Shown: positions 1 through 6,651 of the stretch, piece by piece
Layout of the letters: the number at the start of each line of letters is the position of its first letter
Numbering within the stretch: the first letter of the stretch is position 1
From: Flavivirga eckloniae
GTDB taxonomy: Bacteria > Bacteroidota > Bacteroidia > Flavobacteriales > Flavobacteriaceae
Direction: 5' to 3'
DNA: 64,000 nt
NCBI RefSeq assembly: GCF_002886045.1
Contig: NZ_CP025791.1
Coordinates: 5,223,001-5,287,000 of the forward strand
Notes under the pieces: generated by a model
Seen by the model: the letters and a program-made list of their open reading frames with translations, nothing else
What the model was told of the DNA's origin: nothing
Database searches by the model: none
Position numbers and translations under genes: made by a program

Positions 1-1617
1 GCTATAGTTGTGCTTGACGGAAGGGTTAAAAAACAGGATGGTTTCTTTTCTCATTTAATTAAGCAGGATGGAGTATCGAAAGTTATTGATAATGCTTTGA
101 ATAAACAAGGTGTGATTCAGTATAAAACAGTTTTTACCTCCTTGTTTTTCGATTTAGTAGAGCCTAATCTGGTTTTCGATAAATCGTTTACAGATAAGGC
201 ACTACAAGAAGAAATAGGAAAAATAGCTTACACCAGAGGAAGTGTTGCAAAGGAAACCTTGATAATTTCTAAGGGAGAAGTTGTAGAAGGCGATAAATAC
301 CAAATATTAAAGTCGTTACAGTCGGAATACGAATCGCAGGTTTGGAGTAAATCCAATTATATCTGGGTATTGTTCGCTTATACATTGTTAGTAGCCTTAG
401 CGTTATTAATGCTACTTTTGTTTTTAAGAAAGTATAGAATTGAAGTATTTGAAAATAATACTAAGGTTACATTTATTTTCTTCAATGTTTCTTTAATGAT
501 ATTTATAACAACCTTTGTTGTAAATTATGATGCCAAGTATATTTATATTGTCCCCATTTGTATTTTGCCCTTAGTACTCAAGGCCTTTTTTGATGCCAGA
601 CTGGGCTTATTTTCGCACGTCCTTACTGTATTGTTAATTGGGTTTATTGTACCCAATAGTTACGAATACATGTTTCTTCAAATTATAGCAGGAATTGTAA
701 CTATATTGACTGTTTCAGAATTATACAAAAGAGCTAATTTATTTATATCGGTAGGGCAAATAACACTCATTTATATTATTGCCTATTTTGCATTTGTGGT
801 TATTCATGAAGGTAGTGTGAAAACAATAAAATGGGAAATATTTATTTGGTTTATCTTGAGTGGACTTGCGACGCTTTTTGTACAGCCTTTAATATACATA
901 TATGAAAAGATTTTTGGTTTGGTTTCTGATGTATCGCTTTTGGAACTTTCCGATACTAATTCGAAATTATTAAAAGAGCTGTCCGATAAGGCACCAGGAA
1001 CCTTTCATCATTCTTTAAATGTAGCCAACCTAGCTGAAGCTTCTGCAAATGAAATAGGAGCTAACGCTATGCTGGTAAGGGTAGGAGCTTTGTATCATGA
1101 TATTGGTAAAATGAGGAATCCAACTTTTTTCACCGAAAACCAATCAACAGGGATTAATCCACACGATGAATTGTCACCTAAGGAAAGCGCACGAATCATT
1201 ACAGATCATGTTATAAACGGTATAGAGATAGCCAAAAAGAATAATTTACCGGATAGAGTTATCGATTTTATACGTACTCACCACGGCTCTAGTGTTGTGT
1301 ATTATTTTTATATGCAGGAAAAGAAGGAATACGATGATGTTGATAAGCTAGATTTTAGTTATCCGGGGCCAAAACCATTTAGTAAGGAAACGGCTATTTT
1401 AATGATGTGTGATAGTATTGAAGCTGCGTCGAAAAGTCTAAAGGAACCAACATCTACAAAGATTGATGCATTTGTTGAGAATATCATAAATAAGCAAATA
1501 AAGGATGAACAATTTCTAAATGCGGACATTACATTTAAGGAAATTGAATCGATAAAAAAGGTGTTAAAACACAAGCTTGCAAACATTTATCATTTACGTA
1601 TTGAATACCCGGAATAA
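1..1617 (+). CDS. PgpH-type 7TM-HD phosphohydrolase, 5' end outside window
   Basis: This is the C-terminal part of a membrane HD-domain phosphohydrolase of the 7TM-HD (PgpH) type, a family that hydrolyses cyclic di-AMP at the inner membrane. The frame is open to base 1, so the real start lies upstream; the GTG at 10 is only the first start-like codon. A hydrophilic extracytoplasmic segment comes first, then about seven hydrophobic helices (roughly visible residues 115-300), then a cytosolic HD domain with the GTFHHSLNV motif and the YHDIGK metal-binding motif near visible residue 360. The stop is followed by about 25 bases before the tRNA-Ser promoter. Family is clear from the order 7TM then HD; the exact nucleotide substrate is inferred from the family. 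Confidence 0.9.
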   Translation, partial: AIVVLDGRVKKQDGFFSHLIKQDGVSKVIDNALNKQGVIQYKTVFTSLFFDLVEPNLVFDKSFTDKALQEEIGKIAYTRGSVAKETLIISKGEVVEGDKYQILKSLQSEYESQVWSKSNYIWVLFAYTLLVALALLMLLLFLRKYRIEVFENNTKVTFIFFNVSLMIFITTFVVNYDAKYIYIVPICILPLVLKAFFDARLGLFSHVLTVLLIGFIVPNSYEYMFLQIIAGIVTILTVSELYKRANLFISVGQITLIYIIAYFAFVVIHEGSVKTIKWEIFIWFILSGLATLFVQPLIYIYEKIFGLVSDVSLLELSDTNSKLLKELSDKAPGTFHHSLNVANLAEASANEIGANAMLVRVGALYHDIGKMRNPTFFTENQSTGINPHDELSPKESARIITDHVINGIEIAKKNNLPDRVIDFIRTHHGSSVVYYFYMQEKKEYDDVDKLDFSYPGPKPFSKETAILMMCDSIEAASKSLKEPTSTKIDAFVENIINKQIKDEQFLNADITFKEIESIKKVLKHKLANIYHLRIEYPE

Positions 1618-1643
1618 AAATTATAAAAAAGGGACAAAAATAG

Positions 1644-1674
1644 TTGTGTTATATCTAAGTATCTAGTACATTTG
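1644..1674 (+). promoter_or_regulatory. Bacteroidota-type promoter of tRNA-Ser
   Basis: TTG at 1644-1646, a 20-base gap, then TACATTTG at 1667-1674, matching the Bacteroidota sigma consensus TTG / TAnnTTTG. The expected start of transcription is near 1681, about 30 bases before the tRNA. Confidence 0.7.
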
Positions 1675-1710
1675 CAACCGCAATTTTATTGCAAGGTTCA
1701 TAATAATATT

Positions 1711-1794
1711 GGAGAGGTGCCAGAGTGGTAATGGAGCAGATTGCTAATCTGTCAACGCGTAAGTGTTGCCCGGGTTCGAATCCCGGTCTCTCCG
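1711..1794 (+). tRNA. tRNA-Ser (GCT anticodon)
   Basis: The acceptor arms GGAGAGG (1711-1717) and TCTCTCC (1787-1793) pair with one G-T, with discriminator G at 1794. The anticodon loop TTGCTAA gives anticodon GCT at 1743-1745, and a long variable arm precedes the T arm containing GGTTCGAATCC, as expected for a serine tRNA. CCA is not encoded. It has its own promoter and is the upstream neighbour of the tRNA-Pro/GIY-YIG element. Confidence 0.93.
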
Positions 1795-1810
1795 CTTTTT
1801 TTTTGATAAC

Positions 1811-1931
1811 CTTCGGGGTGTACCACGCTAAGGCGTGGCAGGTCTATGACCGGTCAAAGATGACGCCGAAGGAGTTATTATCGCGCCGCGTTTGGGACGC
1901 GGAGGTCGTCACGCTACAGGCGTGACCACCC
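1811..1931 (+). pseudogene. degenerate tRNA-Pro-like element with hairpins in place of D and T arms
   Basis: This stretch begins with CGGGGTGTA (1814-1822), the same as the 5' end of the intact tRNA-Pro at 2178, and carries a 31-base exact copy of that tRNA's anticodon region (1878-1908 equals 2198-2228, including the TGG anticodon). The D-arm segment is replaced by a longer insert that starts with the hairpin CCACGCTAAGGCGTGG (1823-1838), and the T arm by the hairpin TCACGC-TACAG-GCGTGA (1909-1925), ending in CCACCC. CCTTCGG at 1810-1816 and CCGAAGG at about 1865-1872 form an outer inverted repeat. It cannot fold as a normal tRNA. It directly precedes the GIY-YIG gene. Confidence 0.7.
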
Positions 1932-1944
1932 AAAACTATGACTT

Positions 1945-2187
1945 ATGGTAGTTTATATATTATATAGTCAAAAACGTTCAAGATATTATATAGGTCAAAC
2001 TAGTGATATCAAAAAAAGATTAGTAAAACATAATAATGGTTTAGTTCCATCAACAAAGGGAGGATCGCCATGGCAACTGATAAAATATTTAGAAGTAGCC
2101 GATCGATCAGAAGCATTGAAGCTAGAGAAGAAGATTAAGAAGAGAGGAGCTAAACGGTTTTTAGAAGATAACCAATTCGGGGTGTAG
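1945..2187 (+). CDS. small GIY-YIG endonuclease ending inside tRNA-Pro
   Basis: An 80-residue single-domain GIY-YIG nuclease. The GIY half is seen as VYILYS at residues 2-7 and the YIG half as YYIGQT at about 14-19, followed by the conserved R of KKRL, the H of KHNNG, and the C-terminal E of LEKKIKK. Members are divalent-metal DNA endonucleases; in Bacteroidota these very short forms have no well-established role. The last residues (FGV) and the TAG stop are encoded by the first ten bases of the intact tRNA-Pro, and a defective tRNA-Pro copy lies just upstream. This is the arrangement expected of a mobile or homing-type element that inserts at a tRNA and restores its 5' end. Alternatively it is a resident UPF0213-like nuclease that drifted next to the tRNA. 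Confidence 0.88.
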   Translation: MVVYILYSQKRSRYYIGQTSDIKKRLVKHNNGLVPSTKGGSPWQLIKYLEVADRSEALKLEKKIKKRGAKRFLEDNQFGV

Positions 2188-2252
2188 CGTAGCCCGGTTA
2201 TCGCGCCGCGTTTGGGACGCGGAGGTCGCAGGTTCGAATCCTGCCACCCCGA
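2178..2252 (+). tRNA. tRNA-Pro (TGG anticodon)
   Basis: Acceptor arms CGGGGTG (2178-2184) and CACCCCG (2245-2251) pair perfectly, discriminator A at 2252, anticodon loop TTTGGGA with TGG at 2213-2215, and a T arm containing GGTTCGAATCC. CCA is not encoded. The first ten bases also encode the end of the GIY-YIG protein. Confidence 0.93.
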
Positions 2253-2274
2253 CTTTTTAACAAATCAAATAGTA

Positions 2275-2312
2275 ACAAAAACTTGATAATCGTATGACTA
2301 TCAAGTTTTTGT
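2275..2312 (+). terminator. hairpin terminator after tRNA-Pro
   Basis: A perfect 14-base stem, ACAAAAACTTGATA with its complement, around a 10-base loop and followed by CGTTTT. It ends the tRNA transcription unit and may act in both directions. Confidence 0.7.
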
Positions 2313-3167
2313 CGTTTTAAGGCAATCATTTAATTTGAAATGATTTGATAAAAAAAGGTACATCATAACTTGTAATGTTTTGTTTAAGCATCCGGGATTG
2401 CAAAAACATATGGTTTTTTATGCTTAATACTTTTTGATTTAATTTTATATGTTTGTTTAAATAGCTTGCGCAGTTAGGTATTATTACTTTTTTACCTTCC
2501 TTCCTCATCCAAATCCCATTTTTAAGCGGAGTAAAATGTTTATTATTTATACAATGAAACCTTAGTTTTAATGGTCTTATTTCCATGTTAAATTACAAGA
2601 AGTACAATTCTAAAAAACGAGCATATTTAATTGAAAACTAAATAAGAATATGTCACGCCTCATAACATATTATCCTCTCACTTTTCCATTGGATTTGTGC
2701 TAATCATTTATACATAGAGTTCTTACATGGTAGTGGCTTTTCATTTGAGTAAAACCTCTGTAGGTGTTAATTTCAATTATCTGATATTTAGGGTTTTTAT
2801 AAGATAATTTTTAATTGTATAACAATTGTATTTTTTTGTTAAATAGGTCAAATGGACAGAATTTGTCCATTTGACCTATTAGTTTTGTAGTAATTTCAAC
2901 AAAATCTCTTGAGTGTTTTTTGAAATTATATGTATGAAATTATAACAAATCTGTAACTGTAAATAACCTATGATATAGATTTTAAATTCAACCCCCCAGA
3001 GGAAGCGTTTAATGTTATACTGTCTTTTTACAGTTTTATTACGCTTATAATTGCTTAACGTTTTAAGCAATCATCATGTTCCAAAAGTAGTATGCCTCTT
3101 AAGACTTTACAAAATAATAATTGAAAAAGGTTTTAGCCTATATAAATAACTAAAAACTGAATTAATC
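2313..3167. other. gene-poor stretch with two hairpins
   Basis: No convincing gene. Two strong hairpins are present: a perfect 17-base stem with a 5-base loop at 2842-2880 (AATAGGTCAAATGGACA arm) and a 9-base stem with loop CGTT at 3050-3071 (ATTGCTTAA arm). The second lies about 100 bases before the NVEALA gene. A minus-strand reading frame of 86 codons at 2326-2586 shows no recognisable domain, signal peptide or start context. Confidence 0.5.
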
Positions 3168-3455
3168 ATGAAAAAAGTAATTTCAATACTAGGGATAGCG
3201 GTATTTGCTATAGTATTATTTGCTAATAGCAATAATATAACAAACAACCAGGATTTAGATTTAACTAATTTATCATTAATCAATGTTGCCAATGCAGAAA
3301 GCCCTTATTGGCCTGATACGGATCCTTTAAAATGTAGATGTCATAATGATGGTATTTGTTATGGCGGTAACTACATTTCCTTTAGGAAAAAGTGCGCAGA
3401 GTTTACAAGTGGTCAAGGAGTTTGTGGTGACCATAGTCCTAATTGTCCATCATAA
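3168..3455 (+). CDS. NVEALA-type secreted peptide precursor
   Basis: A 95-residue precursor: a hydrophobic signal-like leader (residues 1-20), a polar linker, then INVANAES at about 37-44, which matches the NVEALA signature of Bacteroidota small peptides, followed by a core of about 50 residues with six cysteines (KCRC, IC, KKC, GVC, NC). The family is thought to be exported and processed after the NVEALA motif; its function is not established. The six cysteines suggest disulfides in the mature form. Three downstream genes on the same strand, the first 68 bases away and the rest overlapping, form a set often seen with such peptides. A leader-cleaving enzyme is not visible nearby. Confidence 0.75.
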   Translation: MKKVISILGIAVFAIVLFANSNNITNNQDLDLTNLSLINVANAESPYWPDTDPLKCRCHNDGICYGGNYISFRKKCAEFTSGQGVCGDHSPNCPS

Positions 3456-3523
3456 TTAATACGGTATAGAACTACATAAATGACTTGTAGTTCTATACTT
3501 TTTATAAAAAAACAGGAAAAATC

Positions 3524-4681
3524 ATGAAGCTAAAGCTATATAAAATCATTCATGTAATAATTCCTTTTTTACTATTTTCATGTATTAAGGAAAATGGTAA
3601 TTCTTACCGGGATGCTCTATATACAGGAAATACCAATATATTGTTTAATAGCATATCCCTTGATACCATTTCTATAGATGCAAGTAAAACTTCTTTGGTA
3701 GGAAGATGGTCCTGCCTGGAAGATAAATTAATTTGGGGAGATTTTTTTTATGGTTTTTTTTACATTTACAACACAAATTACAATTTTGAAAACAAGGTTT
3801 TAGGTAGGGGAAACGGACCTAATGAAATTCCATCAAAAAAATGGGTAGATTACGCTGTGCATGAGGATGAAATTTTTATCATAGGTAGTTCTTATGATTA
3901 TTATATTATAAACAATAAAACCTGGAAAAAGATAAATTCATCAAGACTTAATTTTAGTACAGAGAACACAAATATTAAAGAGTTAGTTAATAACCCAAAA
4001 CCTCATTATCTTGGTATATATGAAGTTAATTATCCTGGGTTAAATCTTAGCTTTTTAAATTCAGAGACATTGTTGCTTTCAATAACTACAAGTCACCCAA
4101 AGATTAACGCCTACACTTCAAGAACATTTTATGACCAAACGAAAAGTATAGCTGTGTTGGATTTAAAGGAAAACAAAATAGTAGATATAATTGGTAATTA
4201 TTCTCCAGTATATGAAAATTATGAATATATACCTCAATTTAGTAATGTCCTATTTACAGAATTCAAAGGTAAATTAATTATTAGTTTTGAGGCGGATAGC
4301 TTGATTTATAATATAAAGAAAGACTATTTTATTACTTCTAAGTTTGGTAATAAAGGTGGAAATATTAGTGCTAGATATCCTGAGGTAACAACTACAGAAA
4401 ATTATGTAGGTGTTTATAAAACCGATAGGCCAAAATATGGTTATTACAAATATTTAGAACAAATATCAGAAACAGGAATATTATTTAGAGGATATCAAAA
4501 AGACAAACCATCTCAAATGGACGGATTGCAAATTTATAAAGACAATACACTAATAGGAGATGTTGATGTACCAAAAGGTTTTAAAGTAATAGGATATATA
4601 GAACCGTATTACTATGCTCAATTACCTCCAGATGATTTAAAAGAAGAGTTTATCTTGTTTAAGTTTAAAATAAATAATTAA
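3524..4681 (+). CDS. six-bladed beta-propeller-like lipoprotein (TolB-like/DUF4221 type)
   Basis: A 385-residue protein with a lipoprotein signal (hydrophobic IPFLLFSC, lipidated C near residue 20). The body is beta-rich with the LGRGNGPNEIP motif near residue 93, typical of Bacteroidota TolB-like propeller proteins (PF15869/DUF4221-like) that sit beside NVEALA peptides. No catalytic residues can be named. Probably exposed on the outer or inner membrane periplasmic face, possibly binding the neighbouring peptide (inference from gene order only). Its TAA stop overlaps the next ATG by one base (TAATG), so the two are likely translationally coupled. Confidence 0.7.
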   Translation: MKLKLYKIIHVIIPFLLFSCIKENGNSYRDALYTGNTNILFNSISLDTISIDASKTSLVGRWSCLEDKLIWGDFFYGFFYIYNTNYNFENKVLGRGNGPNEIPSKKWVDYAVHEDEIFIIGSSYDYYIINNKTWKKINSSRLNFSTENTNIKELVNNPKPHYLGIYEVNYPGLNLSFLNSETLLLSITTSHPKINAYTSRTFYDQTKSIAVLDLKENKIVDIIGNYSPVYENYEYIPQFSNVLFTEFKGKLIISFEADSLIYNIKKDYFITSKFGNKGGNISARYPEVTTTENYVGVYKTDRPKYGYYKYLEQISETGILFRGYQKDKPSQMDGLQIYKDNTLIGDVDVPKGFKVIGYIEPYYYAQLPPDDLKEEFILFKFKINN

Positions 4682-5067
4682 TGAAAATAATACTTTTTTT
4701 ATGTTTACTACCCGTATTAATATGGGGTCAAACAAAAGATAATATAGATTTAATAGAGCTAGAAATTAAAAATAGAAAGTATAATTTTGGTAACGTAAAA
4801 CAAGACACTTTAATATCAAAGACTTTTATTCTAAAAAATGTTTCGAAAAAGGACATAGCATTAAATATGTCAAGTACATCTTGTATATGTACCGAAGCAA
4901 AGCTTAATAAAAATAAGCTAGCTCCTAATGAAGAGGCTAAATTAATTATGAAGTTTGATACAACTGGTAAAATCGGTGAATCAAAAGTTTATGCGATAAT
5001 AGATTCAAATACGGAACAACAATTTTATAGATTCTTAATTTTTGGAAATGTTATTAAAAAAGAGTAG
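4681..5067 (+). CDS. DUF1573 periplasmic protein
   Basis: A 128-residue protein with a short signal peptide (LFLCLLPVLIWGQ). The rest is one DUF1573 Ig-like domain: the YNFGNVKQ start, FILKNVSKKDI, the CxC pair in SSTSCICTEA, and the LAPNEEAKLIMKFDTTGK ending are characteristic. DUF1573 proteins resemble ASH/MSP-type beta sandwiches and are common in Bacteroidota envelopes; molecular function unknown. Coupled to the gene before by a 1-base overlap and to the gene after by a 20-base overlap. Confidence 0.85.
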   Translation: MKIILFLCLLPVLIWGQTKDNIDLIELEIKNRKYNFGNVKQDTLISKTFILKNVSKKDIALNMSSTSCICTEAKLNKNKLAPNEEAKLIMKFDTTGKIGESKVYAIIDSNTEQQFYRFLIFGNVIKKE

Positions 5068-6355
5068 TCTCGTTTATATATTATTTACTGTTTTAATATA
5101 TTCGCTACAGGCTCAAAATGTTGATTATACCCTTAGAGGAAGAATACTTGACCAAGGCCAAACTCCCTTAGAAGGGGCTACAATTATATGTAGCAATAAA
5201 GGGATAGGAACTACAACTGATAAAAATGGTTTTTTTAACCTAAGTTTAAGAGCTGCACCAGAAGACGTATTAAGTTTTTCATTTCTTGGGTATAAAGAAA
5301 AAAAGATTAATATCCATAGCTTCTTAAACTTACCAAATCTCATTATATATTTGGAGGAAGATACTATAATGCTCGATGAGATAATAGTTGGAAATAAAAA
5401 TTTAGATGATGAAATATCCCCAAAATATTTTTTCAAAAAAATGTATGAAAGTTTTACTAATAGCCTTCCAAACTATAATTATATATCCAAAGCTTACTAT
5501 AAAGAGAAGATAAAATATAATGGTAAATATGTACTTTTTGCACAGAGTTTAGGTTATGCTATAAATATGGGAAATTTACATAACGCATCATATTTATCAA
5601 GATATAAATTTTTTTATAAAAACACTAAACTAGCAAATATTGATTCTCTTTGGAAAGAAGGGGCTAAGAAAAAATATAACTTAGAATATGATTATTGGTT
5701 AAACGGTTCAGCTAATTTAAACCAATATTTAAGACTTATTAAATATGGTGTTTTATCAAAAAAATGGAAAAAATATGATTTTGGACTAGATTCTATTTAC
5801 TACAAAAACCATCAAAAAGTATATAGGCTGAGTTTTAAAGGAGAAAAATATAATGGTTATATAGATTGTTTTGCAATGGATTTAAAAATTCTTAAAATTA
5901 ATTATGATACCACTGATTTTCCAACCAATCCCTTTGGTAAATATATAAAAACTAACGTATCGATTTCATTACACTATTTTAATGATAAAGTATTTTTATC
6001 AAATATGACATCTTCTTATAATTTTGAAAAAACTTACCATGTCAATACTACAAAAATCATTTCTCAAAAGTTTAACGAGTTTAAAATGACGCCAGATGAA
6101 TATTGGGGAGCTAATGCAATCTCTAGAAACCCATACATCTTTTATTCTCCAAATGAATGGCAAAGATTAAGGATTGAAAATGATTCAAAAATAGATATTA
6201 TAAACAGAGATTTAGCACCAAAAACAACTTTAGAAATTCAATACATGAATAACTCAGGTAAATGGTTTTACCCTTCAAATAACAGTTCAAGTTATAAAAA
6301 TCAATTTTTAAAAAAAATAAAACAAGTTGAGAATAAGTTTAACTTAAATAGATGA
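5048..6355 (+). CDS. carboxypeptidase-regulatory-like domain protein, surface
   Basis: A 435-residue exported protein. I chose the ATG at 5048 over a TTG at 5042; it gives a normal signal peptide ending YSLQAQ. Residues about 25-105 form a CarboxypepD_reg-like beta-sandwich (GRILDQGQTPLEGATI, GTTTDKNGFF, LSFSFLGYKEKKI), the domain that begins many outer-membrane receptors. The remaining 320 residues are Lys/Tyr/Asn-rich with no TonB plug or barrel signature, so this is not a TonB receptor; it resembles DUF5686-type N-terminal parts but lacks the barrel. It overlaps the DUF1573 gene by 20 bases and closes the NVEALA cluster. Confidence 0.75.
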   Translation: MLLKKSSLVYILFTVLIYSLQAQNVDYTLRGRILDQGQTPLEGATIICSNKGIGTTTDKNGFFNLSLRAAPEDVLSFSFLGYKEKKINIHSFLNLPNLIIYLEEDTIMLDEIIVGNKNLDDEISPKYFFKKMYESFTNSLPNYNYISKAYYKEKIKYNGKYVLFAQSLGYAINMGNLHNASYLSRYKFFYKNTKLANIDSLWKEGAKKKYNLEYDYWLNGSANLNQYLRLIKYGVLSKKWKKYDFGLDSIYYKNHQKVYRLSFKGEKYNGYIDCFAMDLKILKINYDTTDFPTNPFGKYIKTNVSISLHYFNDKVFLSNMTSSYNFEKTYHVNTTKIISQKFNEFKMTPDEYWGANAISRNPYIFYSPNEWQRLRIENDSKIDIINRDLAPKTTLEIQYMNNSGKWFYPSNNSSSYKNQFLKKIKQVENKFNLNR

Positions 6356-6376
6356 GTTTCTTTCTAGTATCATTAA

Positions 6377-6559
6377 CCTGCTCCACAAAGTCTAACGACT
6401 TTGAGGTCATTATAACTCCAACAATATTCATAAAAAACGTTCATTTTCAATACTGATTATATTTTGTAATTGATGACTTCTTTAAAACATCTATTACAAG
6501 ATTATCTACAATTTCGACTTCAATTAACCCGCTAAGTCGGGAGACTTTGCGGAGCGGGG
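6377..6559. repeat. pair of inverted REP-like hairpins
   Basis: Two related imperfect hairpins in opposite orientation, 6377-6408 and 6526-6559. Both contain CTCC-CAAAGTCT-CGACTT elements when one is reverse complemented. They bound about 120 bases of AT-rich DNA with no gene, a layout like a small non-autonomous (REPIN/MITE-like) element. Confidence 0.5.
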
Positions 6560-6598
6560 GAACGGGGTGTATAATATCAAACTAATTATAGAATTAAA

Positions 6599-6626
6599 AA
6601 GAGGCTACCTGTAAAAGTAGCCTCTT
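6599..6626. terminator. bidirectional terminator between convergent genes
   Basis: AAGAGGCTAC (6599-6608), an 8-base loop, and GTAGCCTCTT (6617-6626) form a perfect 10-base stem between the NVEALA cluster and the adhesin gene that converge here. A- and T-runs flank it on both sides. Confidence 0.8.
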
Positions 6627-6651
6627 AAAATTCATTTAAAATAATGTAAGG

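Noticed and set aside
1725-1925. 66-codon forward frame across tRNA-Ser
   Set aside because: It reads through the tRNA and the degenerate tRNA-Pro copy; the apparent protein is a translation of RNA genes.
2326-2586. 86-codon minus-strand frame
   Set aside because: No domain, signal or start context; composition fits chance in AT-rich DNA. Kept out for lack of support.
2879-3070. 63-codon minus-strand frame
   Set aside because: It ends inside a perfect hairpin and begins inside another; no recognisable protein features.
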